Of a stretch of 64,000 bases of DNA, positions 19,273 through 28,479 are shown one piece after another. Source of the DNA: Aeromonas jandaei (GTDB taxonomy: Bacteria; Pseudomonadota; Gammaproteobacteria; Enterobacterales; Aeromonadaceae); contig NZ_CP149571.1 of assembly GCF_037890695.1 (NCBI RefSeq), positions 2,882,001 to 2,946,000 on the forward strand. The letters are read 5' to 3'. Both the position numbers and the translations under genes were made by a program. The notes beneath the pieces were generated by a model. That model did no database searches. It was given only the letters and a program-made list of their open reading frames with translations, and had not been told where the DNA came from. The number at the start of each line of letters is the position of its first letter. The first letter of the stretch is position 1.

Positions 19273-20139
19273 TTAGCGCGGTGTGTCGCTGTAATGGCTG
19301 AAGTGTTTGCGCAAGGCATTGACCAGTTTGGCAATGCGCTCGCGCTTGAGACTGTTTGGCCGGTAGACCAGATGGAGCGGGCGGGCGAGTGCCGGCAGCA
19401 GGCGGGCCGTTTCTCCCTGCTCCCCCACCAGCTCCAGCAGACCGGCAGGCAGCAGCACCGGGCCGATACCGGCCTTGGCCAGCTCGATCAGCGCCAGATA
19501 GGAGTCGAGCTCCATGGCGGGCTCCAGGCCGAGGGTGGCGAGGGGCTCGCGCAGATAGCGATTGGCAGGGTTCTCCAGATCCATGGTGAGGATCTTGCGC
19601 CCGCCGCCCTGAGCGGCAGGGGGCAGGCTCTGCTGCGCCTCTCCCACCAGATAGAAGGGCTCCTCCAGCAGCTGCTCGGCGCCAAGGCCATGGCCGGGCG
19701 GGAGGCGACCGGCGCAGATGCCGAGCAGGGCATCGCCGCTGCGCACCCGCGCCAGAATGACCGGGGTGTGGTGGGTGGAGAGGGCGAGATGCGGGTCGCG
19801 GCCCAGATAGCCGCGCATGAAGTGGGCGAGATAACCGGCCAGCAGGGTCTCGGAGCAGGCGATGGGGAGGGGGCTGTGATCCGCCAGATCCTGGCTGTCG
19901 GCCAGCACTCCTTTCATCTCGGCCAGGCTCGGCGCTACCCGCTCCAGCAGCTCCAGCGCCTGCGGGGTGAGCCGGATCTGGCGCCCCTCCGGCTCGATCA
20001 GCTTCTTGCCAAGGCGCTGCTCCAGCTGGGCAATGCGCTTGCTCACCGCCGACTGGCTGATATAGAGGCGGCTGGCCACCTTGGCCATGGTTCCTTCACT
20101 TGCCAGCAGGCTCAGCGTCTCCAGCCCTTCCAGTAACAT
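19273..20139 (-). CDS. LysR-family transcriptional regulator
   Basis: 288 residues. The N-terminal helix-turn-helix (about 15-60) has MAKVASRLYISQSAVSKRIA, followed by a linker helix and a type-2 periplasmic-binding-like effector domain. The start is supported by a GGGGG-rich ribosome site. It lies 55 bp from the end of the EamA exporter gene on the same strand, so the exporter is transcribed toward it and the two may share a message. Its effector and targets cannot be told; regulation of the exporter is only a guess from proximity. Confidence 0.85.
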   Translation of the reverse strand: MLLEGLETLSLLASEGTMAKVASRLYISQSAVSKRIAQLEQRLGKKLIEPEGRQIRLTPQALELLERVAPSLAEMKGVLADSQDLADHSPLPIACSETLLAGYLAHFMRGYLGRDPHLALSTHHTPVILARVRSGDALLGICAGRLPPGHGLGAEQLLEEPFYLVGEAQQSLPPAAQGGGRKILTMDLENPANRYLREPLATLGLEPAMELDSYLALIELAKAGIGPVLLPAGLLELVGEQGETARLLPALARPLHLVYRPNSLKRERIAKLVNALRKHFSHYSDTPR

Positions 20140-20194
20140 CTCGCCCCCTTGCCATCGACAGATTGGATCTGCGTTACCTTAGGGGCTGGTCGCT

Positions 20195-21112
20195 TCAGGA
20201 GCAAGTGTCGTTTGCCGCCTTGAACGGGCCAATGCGCCAGCTCTTCAAGGGCGGTGCGAAGATCACCAGATTGCCGATGAGGCTCACCACCACCCCGACC
20301 ACCGACACCGGCTGCCAGACAAATCCCTCATAGAAGGTCGAAAGGGTGAGTGCCACCAGCGGAAAGAGCACGGTCGCGTAGGAGGCCTTGCTGGCCCCGA
20401 TGCGCCCCACCAGGGTCAGGTAGGCGGTAAAGGCGATGACCGAGCCAAACAGGGCGAGATAGACCATGGCCGCCAGATAGTGGCTGTCGGTCGGCACCAC
20501 CAGCTGCTGACCGAGCAATGTAACCCAGCCCAGCAACAGCACAACGCCGTAAACCATGCCCCAGGGCACCATCTGCAACACGTGGTAGCCGTGGCGCTGG
20601 CCGCGGGCCGAGACCAGATTGCCCAGCGAAAAGCAGAGGGTGCCGCCACAGGCGAACAGCAGTCCCTTCCAGCCGTTTGCACCCAGTTGCGCATCCGCCA
20701 GCACCGGCCAGAACAGCAGCAGGGTGCCAAAGAGCCCCAGTAGCGACCCTTGCAGCCAGCGCAGGCCCGGGCGTTTGCCCTCGAACAGCCAGAGGTTGAG
20801 GCCGTTGAAGATGCTGGCACTGGCGAAGATCACCGCCGACATGCCGCTCGGGATATAGCGGGTCGCGTGGTAGAAACAGAGAAAGTTGGTGGAAAAAAGC
20901 AGGGCGCCGAGCAGTGCCGCGTAGCGCTGGCCATGCCACGGCAGGCGCGGAAAGCGGCCGCTGGCGGTGAGCAGGGCAAACAGTGCCACCGCCGCCAGCA
21001 AGAAGCGGTAGAGCACCGACACCTCGATGGGTATGGGGCCAAGCTGCCAGGCGATGGCGATCCAGGTGCTGCCCCAGATAAGGACGGTGGCGAGATAGAG
21101 CAGAAGGTTCAT
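20195..21112 (-). CDS. EamA/DMT-family drug-metabolite exporter
   Basis: 305 residues from the chosen ATG (MNLLLYLATVLIWGSTW). The opening reaches 21181, but the family signature begins directly after this ATG and a GGAA precedes it by a fitting distance. Ten membrane helices in two EamA halves are expected; the WGSTWIAI motif is typical of DMT exporters. It probably exports a small metabolite or amino acid. It faces away from the AraC gene across a 174-bp gap, which suggests that the AraC protein may regulate it (inference). Confidence 0.82.
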   Translation of the reverse strand: MNLLLYLATVLIWGSTWIAIAWQLGPIPIEVSVLYRFLLAAVALFALLTASGRFPRLPWHGQRYAALLGALLFSTNFLCFYHATRYIPSGMSAVIFASASIFNGLNLWLFEGKRPGLRWLQGSLLGLFGTLLLFWPVLADAQLGANGWKGLLFACGGTLCFSLGNLVSARGQRHGYHVLQMVPWGMVYGVVLLLGWVTLLGQQLVVPTDSHYLAAMVYLALFGSVIAFTAYLTLVGRIGASKASYATVLFPLVALTLSTFYEGFVWQPVSVVGVVVSLIGNLVIFAPPLKSWRIGPFKAANDTCS

Positions 21113-21286
21113 CGGTTGTTCCATAACTTGGTAGGTTTGTATTCCAGCATGGGGCGAGCAGGGGTTGCTGGCTTGCACCATCTTGCGGTTTTTGTTCCTG
21201 CGCCGCTGTCATCCCGGGCATCAGCCGGTAAGATGAGCGGACGGCAGGATAGGCTTGCCGGGATCGTCAGGGAGAGGCAGGGTCAG

Positions 21287-22165
21287 ATGAAAACGGCAGG
21301 GGTATTCGACGCACTGGTCAGCACCGGCGCCCGGCTGGAGGACTCCTGCTGGCTGGAGCCCGGGCTTGGCGTGGCCAGCTGGCGCAACTGCTACGATCAG
21401 ACCCGCTACCACAAGCCGGGCCACCACACCCTGAGCGTCTATCTGCAGGGGGGCGAGCAGACCGAGCGGCTCGACGGGCCGGGCGGTTGTGGCGGCACCG
21501 GCAAGGTGTGCATCATGCCGGATCACCACCGATCCGAATGGCTGGTGCGCGAGGAGTTTCGCTTCTTCCACCTCTACTTCACCCCGGCCCACCTGACCCG
21601 CATCGCCGAGGAGGTGTGCGACCGTGAGGGGCGCCACCTGCAACTGCTGGACAAGACCTTTATCGACGATCCGAAGGCGGCATTGCTGGTGCAGAGTCAG
21701 CTGATGCAGCTTGAGTGGCAGCACGGCATCGACCGCCTGGCGCTCTCTCACGGTGCCTGGATGCTGATCCTCCACGCCTATCGCCACCATACCGAGGCGG
21801 CGCCGGCGCTGCCGACGGTGCGTGGCGGGCTGGCTCCGGTGGCGATCCGGCGGGTGCAGGAGTACCTTCATGCTCATCTGGCCGAGCCGGTAACGCTGGC
21901 CCAGCTGGCGCAGCAGGCGGGTTTGAGCGAGTATCACTTCGCCCGCATGTTCAGTCAGAGCCTCGGCTGCCCGCCACATCGCTACCTGCTGGAGCTGCGC
22001 CTCAAGCGGGCCAAACAGCTGCTGGCAGGTGTTGAACCGCTGGCGACGATCGCCAGCCAGTGCGGTTTCTCCTCCCAGGCCCACTTTGGCAACCGCTTTC
22101 GCGAGGCGTTTGGTCTGACGCCGGGGCAGTGGCGTGCCCGCTTGTCATCCTCCTGTCACAGTTAA
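21287..22165 (+). CDS. AraC-family transcriptional regulator
   Basis: 292 residues from the ATG of MKTAGVFDAL. The frame is open much further upstream, but that stretch is antisense to the exporter gene and lacks a ribosome site. The N-terminal half is a cupin-like sensing domain (with HHTLSVYLQGG and PDHHRSEW). The C-terminal 100 residues hold the two AraC helix-turn-helices (AEPVTLAQLAQQAGLSEYHF, then FSSQAHFGNRFREAFGLTP). Divergent from the EamA exporter gene, which is its likeliest target. Confidence 0.85.
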   Translation: MKTAGVFDALVSTGARLEDSCWLEPGLGVASWRNCYDQTRYHKPGHHTLSVYLQGGEQTERLDGPGGCGGTGKVCIMPDHHRSEWLVREEFRFFHLYFTPAHLTRIAEEVCDREGRHLQLLDKTFIDDPKAALLVQSQLMQLEWQHGIDRLALSHGAWMLILHAYRHHTEAAPALPTVRGGLAPVAIRRVQEYLHAHLAEPVTLAQLAQQAGLSEYHFARMFSQSLGCPPHRYLLELRLKRAKQLLAGVEPLATIASQCGFSSQAHFGNRFREAFGLTPGQWRARLSSSCHS

Positions 22166-22237
22166 CCGCGAGACTCAATGCGTTCCGGTGAGTTCGCTCA
22201 CCCCGTCATTTCGCAGTGCCACAAACAGGAGCCGCCA

Positions 22238-22360
22238 TTGAATCATCGCAAGCGCCAGATCCGTACCCGCCACCTCTGGTTCAACCACTGGAATGCCCCG
22301 CAGGGGCGCCTGACCGAGCCAACCCCGCCCGAACCTGCCATTCCTCACAGTTCCCGCTGA
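22238..22360 (+). CDS. Possible 40-residue protein with a TTG start
   Basis: A TTG codon at 22238 follows AGGAG by six bases, an almost ideal ribosome site. The product is basic at first (NHRKRQIRTRHLW), then proline-rich (TEPTPPEPAIPHSS). The codon choice looks coding-like and the frame ends 77 bp before ybjD. No family is recognised and there is no membrane segment or signal peptide. It could be a leader peptide or a small protein of its own; chance cannot be excluded for so short a frame. Confidence 0.4.
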   Translation: MNHRKRQIRTRHLWFNHWNAPQGRLTEPTPPEPAIPHSSR

Positions 22361-22437
22361 AAAAGGGCGCTGCCAGATAGGATTTTTCCGGCAACTTTGC
22401 CACTATTGCTCCATCAGAGTGACGTGGACATGGCTGG

Positions 22438-24075
22438 ATGTATCTGGAACGTATTGAAGTTAAAGGATTTCGCGGTATCAATCGGTTGTCGCTCGGGCTT
22501 GACCATACCACAGTGCTGATCGGTGAAAACACCTGGGGGAAATCGAGCCTGCTGCGCGCCCTCTGGTGTCTGCTGGGGCAAAATGCCGAGCCCTATCAGT
22601 TTGGCGCCGAGGATTTCCACCGGCCGGAAGATCCCGAGCTTGCCCCGGCGCGCCATCTGCAACTGGTGCTCACCTTCTGTGAGCACCGACCCCAGATGTG
22701 CCAGCACTCCCGCCGTCTGGCCCGGCTTTGCCCCGCCTGGGTACTGCACAAGGACAAGTTCAACCGCATTCACTACCGCGCCAGCGCCGAGTTGCTGGAG
22801 GATGGCACGGTCGCGACCCTGCACGACTTTCTCGACGGGGTGGGCAAGAGCCTGCCCATCGCCAATGCTCACGAGCTGGTCTGCATGCTCATCACCATGA
22901 ACCCGGTCTTTCGCCTGCGCGATGCCCGCACCGCCCGCAACGGGGTGGAGACGTTGCAGTGGGGCGATCTCTCAGAGCATCGTCTGAACGAGTTGGCCGA
23001 CAAGCTCATTGACGAGCCCCAGCGCATTGGCGAGCCCGAGCTCAAGGAGGCGTTGCAGGCGGTGCGCCAGCTGATGGATCACTACTTCAACGCGCTGGCG
23101 CCCATCAAGAACAAGCCGCGCAGCCAGCGCGACATCATCAATCGCCCCATGACACTGCGCAATCCGGGCAACCTGCACACCCTGCTGCGTCAGGCGGACA
23201 ACCGCGCCCTGCAGCTGGCGATGGCGGGGATGGCGGCGACCCTGCTGCAGGCACGTGGCAACCGCGAGCTGGAGGAGGGGGCTCGCCCCATCATGATCCT
23301 CGAAGATCCCGAAAGCCGGCTTCATCCGACCATGCTGGCGTTGGCGTGGGGGCTGCTGGAGCAGTTGCCGGGCCAGAAGCTGCTCACCACAAACTCGGGG
23401 GACTTGCTCTCCTCCCTGCCGCTCAATCAGGTGCGCCGGCTGGTGCGGCGCCAGCAGGATATCCTCTGCCACCAGCTGGGTGGCGAGCGCTACAGCAGCG
23501 ACGATCTGCGCAAGATTGCCTTCCATGTGCGGATCAACCGTCCCATGTCGCTGTTTGCCCGTTGCTGGCTGTTGGTGGAGGGGGAGACCGAAATCTGGCT
23601 GCTCTCGGAGCTGGCCCAGATCTGTGGCTACAGCCTGCGGGCCGAGGGGGTGCGGATCATCGAGTTTGCCCAGTGTGGCCAGTCACCGCTGATCAAGGTG
23701 GCGCGCGACTTTGGCATCGAGTGGCATCTGCTGGCCGATGGCGACGAGGCGGGAGTCAAGTATGCCGCTTCGGCCCGCGGTCAGCTCAAAGGCGACAGAG
23801 AGCGGGATCGGCTGACCCAGCTGCCTGCGGTCGATATCGAGCACTACCTCTACAACAACGGCTTTGAGGGGGTGTTCCGGCGTGAAGCCGGCGTGGGTGG
23901 CCGCGCCATGTGGAGTGCCAGCCATATCATCAACAAGGCGATCCATCATCGCAGCAAGCCGGGCATGGCGCTGGCGGTGGTCGAAGAGGCGGAGCGGCTC
24001 GGCGCTGAGCATATACCGCCGGTGATCCGCCAGATGTTTGCCCGGGTGGTGGCGCTGGCCCGCGGTCAGCGTTAA
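22438..24075 (+). CDS. ybjD: OLD-family ATP-dependent nuclease, YbjD-like
   Basis: 545 residues. The N-terminal ABC-ATPase half has a Walker A in IGENTWGKSS (about residues 28-37) and a Walker B-type IMILEDPESRLHP near 285. The C-terminal half is a Toprim nuclease domain with LLVEGETEIW and LADGDEAG. The opening (YLERIEVKGFRGINRLSLGL) is closely like E. coli YbjD. OLD nucleases cut DNA in an ATP-linked manner and some act against phage; for YbjD the role is not settled. It is not beside any other defence gene here, so a housekeeping role is just as likely. Confidence 0.85.
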   Translation: MYLERIEVKGFRGINRLSLGLDHTTVLIGENTWGKSSLLRALWCLLGQNAEPYQFGAEDFHRPEDPELAPARHLQLVLTFCEHRPQMCQHSRRLARLCPAWVLHKDKFNRIHYRASAELLEDGTVATLHDFLDGVGKSLPIANAHELVCMLITMNPVFRLRDARTARNGVETLQWGDLSEHRLNELADKLIDEPQRIGEPELKEALQAVRQLMDHYFNALAPIKNKPRSQRDIINRPMTLRNPGNLHTLLRQADNRALQLAMAGMAATLLQARGNRELEEGARPIMILEDPESRLHPTMLALAWGLLEQLPGQKLLTTNSGDLLSSLPLNQVRRLVRRQQDILCHQLGGERYSSDDLRKIAFHVRINRPMSLFARCWLLVEGETEIWLLSELAQICGYSLRAEGVRIIEFAQCGQSPLIKVARDFGIEWHLLADGDEAGVKYAASARGQLKGDRERDRLTQLPAVDIEHYLYNNGFEGVFRREAGVGGRAMWSASHIINKAIHHRSKPGMALAVVEEAERLGAEHIPPVIRQMFARVVALARGQR

Positions 24076-24183
24076 GGCCGCCACTTGTGATGTCAGGCGT
24101 TGGGGATGGCGCCGGGTTTGGGTATACTCGGCCCCTCTCTGGCGCCACCACGGCGCATTTCGACACCCTTTGCTGGAGGCGCC

Positions 24184-24903
24184 ATGTTCGTCCAACTCCC
24201 TTTCTGGCTTTTTCCCCTGACCGGCCTGATGGCGCTGGGAGCGCTTGTTGCCCTTGGCATCGTGCTCTGGCGCGGTGATCTCTGTCCGGGCCAGCGCTCG
24301 CGCATCAGCCAGCAACTCTTCTCCATCTGGGTCATTACCGCCCTCTCGCTGATGCTGGCGGTAGAGGCCAAGGCGGCCAGCTGGCTGATCTGGAGCGGCG
24401 GTGCTGCGCTGGTGCTGGGCGTGGGCCTTTCGCTTGCCCAATCTAGGCTGGAGGGGAAACGTTCCATCCCATCTTCCCTGCTCTGGCTGCCGGCGTTGCC
24501 GCTCGCAGTTTATGGCGCGGGCCTGCTGCAACTGCAGGGCTGGGTGAGCGGTCTGCTGCAGATGGCGATGCTGGGTGCGGCCTTTGCCCACCTGATGCTG
24601 CTGCGAGCACGTCACCGCCTGCAGGCATTCAATACCCTGCTGCCACTGGCTGGTCTGGTGGGGGCGATGGCCAGCCTTATCTGGTTGGGCGTGCTGGTGG
24701 GCTGGCAAGGGGGTGAGGCCAATCTCGATGCCCTGATCCCGGCGGTGGTGACCCAGGCTGCATTGCTGGTGGCCTCCCTGCTGCTCTGGTTCAGCCCGCT
24801 CTATCTGCAGCGTGACACTGCGCCGGTTGTGGTTTCAACTTCGTTGTGTGGTCTGCTCATCGCCCAGATCGCCGCCACCAGCGTGCTTCATCAGCTGGTG
24901 TGA
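24184..24903 (+). CDS. Hypothetical polytopic membrane protein
   Basis: 239 residues from the ATG behind GGAGG. About seven or eight hydrophobic helices cover nearly the whole chain (the first at FVQLPFWLFPLTGLMALG). No transporter or enzyme signature is recognised. It begins 109 bp after ybjD on the same strand and ends before a strong bidirectional terminator. Start choice: a longer frame from 24100 exists, but the Shine-Dalgarno and hydrophobic N-terminus favour this ATG. Its function is unknown. Confidence 0.7.
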   Translation: MFVQLPFWLFPLTGLMALGALVALGIVLWRGDLCPGQRSRISQQLFSIWVITALSLMLAVEAKAASWLIWSGGAALVLGVGLSLAQSRLEGKRSIPSSLLWLPALPLAVYGAGLLQLQGWVSGLLQMAMLGAAFAHLMLLRARHRLQAFNTLLPLAGLVGAMASLIWLGVLVGWQGGEANLDALIPAVVTQAALLVASLLLWFSPLYLQRDTAPVVVSTSLCGLLIAQIAATSVLHQLV

Positions 24904-24935
24904 CGCAAACGGGTTTACTGTGAGCTCTGAAATAG

Positions 24936-24963
24936 AAAGCCCCCGGATTTGTCCGGGGGCTTT
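24936..24963. terminator. Bidirectional terminator between the membrane protein gene and glgX
   Basis: Twelve-base perfect stem AAAGCCCCCGGA / TCCGGGGGCTTT with a four-base loop, A-rich before and T-rich after, between convergent genes. Confidence 0.9.
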
Positions 24964-24981
24964 TGTTTGCAAGAGACGGCA

Positions 24982-27045
24982 TCAGTAGAAGTCGTCAGCC
25001 CCGCAGATAAAGAGGCAACTGCTGCGCGGCTGGGCCAGATATTCGCGGGTCAGCCCCTCCAGCGGCATACCGAAGGTGCAGATATCCTGCGGCGAGGGGA
25101 GGGCGGTATCGAGGATCCGTCGCCAGTAGCCGCCGACGCCCTTGGGGGGGCTTGGCAGGTTGAAGGTGAGGGGCTCCCAGTAGGCGTTGAACAGCACGTA
25201 GAGTGCCAGCCGGGTTTCGCTCGAGAGGGCCGACATGGCGATGGCGTGGGAGTGGGGGCTGAAGTCCGGCTGCATGGCGTTGACGCCGTGCCAGCAGATC
25301 TCGCTGTGGCGCAGGATCTCGGTGAGCGACAACGGCATGCTCTCCTGCTCGGGGCGCTGGAACAAATGTTTGCGATACTGGATCAGCTCCTTCATGAAGC
25401 GGAACATCTCCTGACTGCGGGCGTTAGGTTGCCAATCCATCCAGCAGGTCGGGTTGTCCTGACAGTAGCCATTGTTGTTGCCATGCTGGGTGCGCAGCAG
25501 TTCATCGCCCATCAGCAGCATGGGGGAGCCCACCGAGAGCAGGGTAGCCACCATCATGTTCTTGGCCTGCCGCATGCGCAGGGCGTTGATCTGGGGATCT
25601 TCCGTTACCCCTTCGTGGCCGTGGTTCCAGCTGAAGTTGTGATCGCAGCCATCGCGGTTCTGCTCGCCGTTGGCTTCGTTGTGCTTGTGGTTGTAGCTGG
25701 CCCAGTCCCACAGGGTAAAGCCGTCATGGCAGGTGACGAAGTTGATGCTCTTCTCGGGGTCGGCATGGTGATAGTGGTAGATATCGGGGCTGCCGCAGAG
25801 CCGCTCGACAAAGGCGGTCACGCTGTTATCGTCCCCCCTCAGAAAACGGCGTACATCGTCGCGGAACTGACCGTTCCATTCACGCCAGCGCGCGCCGGCG
25901 AGTGACCCCACCTGATAGAGTCCCCCCGCATCCCAGGCTTCGGCAATGAGTTTGATGTCGGCGATGTTGGGATCTGTATCTATGGTACGCAGGGTGGGGG
26001 CGTTGGCCTGCGGCTGGCCCGATTCATCCCGCGACAGAATGGCGGCCAGATCAAACCGGAAGCCATCGACGTGCATCTCCTGCCGCCAGAAGTGCAGGCT
26101 GTCCATGATCATCCGCAGCACTACCGGGTGGGCGCCGTTGAAGGTGTTGCCGCAGCCCGAGTAGTTGGTGTCCTGCTGGTTGTTGTCGAGGATGTAGTAT
26201 GCCTCATTGTCGATGCCGCGAAACGAGAAGGTGGGGCCATCGTTGCCCCCTTCCGCCGTGTGGTTGTAGACCACATCGAGGATCACCTCGATGTTGGCCT
26301 TGTGCAGTGCCTTGACCATGTCGCGAAACTCGGTCAGCGGATCGTCGCCGCAGGCGTACTGGGCGTGGGGGGCAAAAAAGGACATGGGGCTGTAACCCCA
26401 GTAGTTGGAGAGCCCTTTGGGCGAATCCTGCGGATCAAACTGGAACACCGGCAGCAACTCGACGGCGGTGACGCCGAGGGATTGCAGATAGGGGATCTTC
26501 TCGATGAGACCCAGATAGGTGCCGCGCAGTTCAGGCGCAACCCCGGAGCTTGGTGAGTTGGTAAAGCCTCCCAAATGGAGTTCGTAGATCACCGAGCGCG
26601 AGAGGGAGTGGGCCGGTAGCTTGTCACCCTCCCAGTTATAGTGGCGGGTATCAACCACCCGGTTCTTGGCACAGCTGGCAATGTTGCTGCCCGGGAGTGC
26701 AGCAGCCCAGCGATCGTAGTTGGGGCCGAGCTCGATGCTGCGGCCATAGGGATCGAGCAGCACCTTTTCCCCATCGAAGCGGGTACCGCAATAGGGGCGC
26801 CATGGGCCCTGAATGCGATAGGCGTAACGCTGCCCGATGGGCAGGCCTTCAATATGGATATGCCAGTAATAGGCGGTACGGTTGAAGCGGGGCGAGAGCG
26901 GGATCACCTCCGGGGTGCAGTCTTCTGCACTGGAGAAGAGCAGGAGTTCTACCCGGCTGGCCAGGCGTGCCCAGATCGCGAAGTTGACGCCGTGACTGTC
27001 GGGTGTAGCCCCCAACTGACGGCAATGTCCGGCGGAGATGCGCAT
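24982..27045 (-). CDS. glgX: Glycogen debranching enzyme
   Basis: 687 residues from an ATG with GGTAGG before it; an upstream in-frame TTG at 27060 is less likely. An N-terminal CBM48 domain (about 10-100) precedes a GH13 catalytic barrel. The catalytic regions are visible: GFRFDLAAI (nucleophile), LIAEAWDAGG (acid/base) and TCHDGFTLWD. The enzyme hydrolyses alpha-1,6 branches of phosphorylase-trimmed glycogen. No other glg gene is in the window, so here it stands alone, unlike the glgBXCAP order of enterics. Confidence 0.92.
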   Translation of the reverse strand: MRISAGHCRQLGATPDSHGVNFAIWARLASRVELLLFSSAEDCTPEVIPLSPRFNRTAYYWHIHIEGLPIGQRYAYRIQGPWRPYCGTRFDGEKVLLDPYGRSIELGPNYDRWAAALPGSNIASCAKNRVVDTRHYNWEGDKLPAHSLSRSVIYELHLGGFTNSPSSGVAPELRGTYLGLIEKIPYLQSLGVTAVELLPVFQFDPQDSPKGLSNYWGYSPMSFFAPHAQYACGDDPLTEFRDMVKALHKANIEVILDVVYNHTAEGGNDGPTFSFRGIDNEAYYILDNNQQDTNYSGCGNTFNGAHPVVLRMIMDSLHFWRQEMHVDGFRFDLAAILSRDESGQPQANAPTLRTIDTDPNIADIKLIAEAWDAGGLYQVGSLAGARWREWNGQFRDDVRRFLRGDDNSVTAFVERLCGSPDIYHYHHADPEKSINFVTCHDGFTLWDWASYNHKHNEANGEQNRDGCDHNFSWNHGHEGVTEDPQINALRMRQAKNMMVATLLSVGSPMLLMGDELLRTQHGNNNGYCQDNPTCWMDWQPNARSQEMFRFMKELIQYRKHLFQRPEQESMPLSLTEILRHSEICWHGVNAMQPDFSPHSHAIAMSALSSETRLALYVLFNAYWEPLTFNLPSPPKGVGGYWRRILDTALPSPQDICTFGMPLEGLTREYLAQPRSSCLFICGADDFY

Positions 27046-27200
27046 ATCATACCTACCCAAAATGAGGAGTGTTCAGCTTATTGAGTGTAGTGCCGGATGC
27101 CTTTCCCTGATCCGTTTGCCTGAAAAAACAGCATGATGCTGATAAAGACCGCACTCTTTGTCGTATAAATCTACGAATAAACTTTTTTTGATATATTTAC

Positions 27201-27228
27201 TTGCAATCTGTGCGCTGGCGCCTATTAT
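27201..27228 (+). promoter_or_regulatory. Strong promoter of the initiator tRNA array
   Basis: TTGCAA (-35) and TATTAT (-10) are separated by 16 bp. The stretch before them is A/T-rich (about 27173-27200), like an UP element. The bases after -10 are GC-rich (GGCCACC), like discriminators of stringently controlled tRNA and rRNA promoters. Transcription would start near 27235, a few bases before the first tRNA. No comparable promoter appears in the spacers. Confidence 0.75.
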
Positions 27229-27241
27229 TGGCCACCTCGGA

Positions 27242-27318
<77 letters not shown>

Positions 27319-27404
27319 ATTTTTTCGTCAGCCTGCGATTGTGCAAAGAATCGAAGGCAGACAAACGCCACAGACTTCTGCTCGGTCTGGGGTGGCAATT
27401 CGGA

Positions 27405-27481
<77 letters not shown>

Positions 27482-27566
27482 ACTTTTCGTCAGCCTGCGA
27501 TTGTGCAAAGAATCGAAGGCAGACAAACGCCACAGACTTCTGCTCGGTCTGGGGTGACAATTCGGA

Positions 27567-27643
<77 letters not shown>

Positions 27644-27729
27644 ACTCTTTCGTCAGCCTGCGATGGTGTGAACCATCGAAGGCAGACAAACGCCACAGAC
27701 TTCTGCTCGGTCTGGGGTGACAATTCGGA

Positions 27730-27806
<77 letters not shown>

Positions 27807-27893
27807 ACTTTTTCGTCAGCTTGCGATTGCGATACACAATCGAGGGCAGACAAACGCCACAGACTTCTGCTCGGTCTGGGGTAACAATTCGGA

Positions 27894-27970
<77 letters not shown>

Positions 27971-28056
27971 ACTTTTTCGTCAGCCTGCGATGGTGTGAAC
28001 CATCGAAGGCTGACAAGCGCCACAGACTTCTGCTCGGTCTGGGGTGACAATTCGGA

Positions 28057-28133
<77 letters not shown>

Positions 28134-28219
28134 ACTTTTTCGTCAGCCTGCGATGGTATGAACCATCGAAGGCAGACAAACGCCACAGACTTCTGCTCGG
28201 TCTGGGGTGACAATTCGGA

Positions 28220-28296
<77 letters not shown>

Positions 28297-28479
28297 ACTT
28301 CCTCTCTGTTTTTCCTTGTTCAGCTGCTTTTCATCATACCCATTTTTCTCTTTCGCAATATTCTACAGACATTGCGCAATATCACTCTTGTGTGGTGAAG
28401 ATGTTGTTTGTGCTGGTTTTTCAGGGCAAAACTGGTCGTCCCGCCTGTTTGTTAGGTATGATCAGGTATCTCTTCACGG

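Noticed and set aside
22438..24075. YbjD as part of a phage-defence island
   Set aside because: The OLD-family nuclease is present, but neighbours are a regulator, a transporter and a membrane protein, with no reverse transcriptase, helicase partner, methylase or integrase. It is probably the core-genome YbjD.
28297..28479. Intrinsic terminator after the last tRNA
   Set aside because: T-rich stretches exist but I could not find a stable GC stem in front of them.
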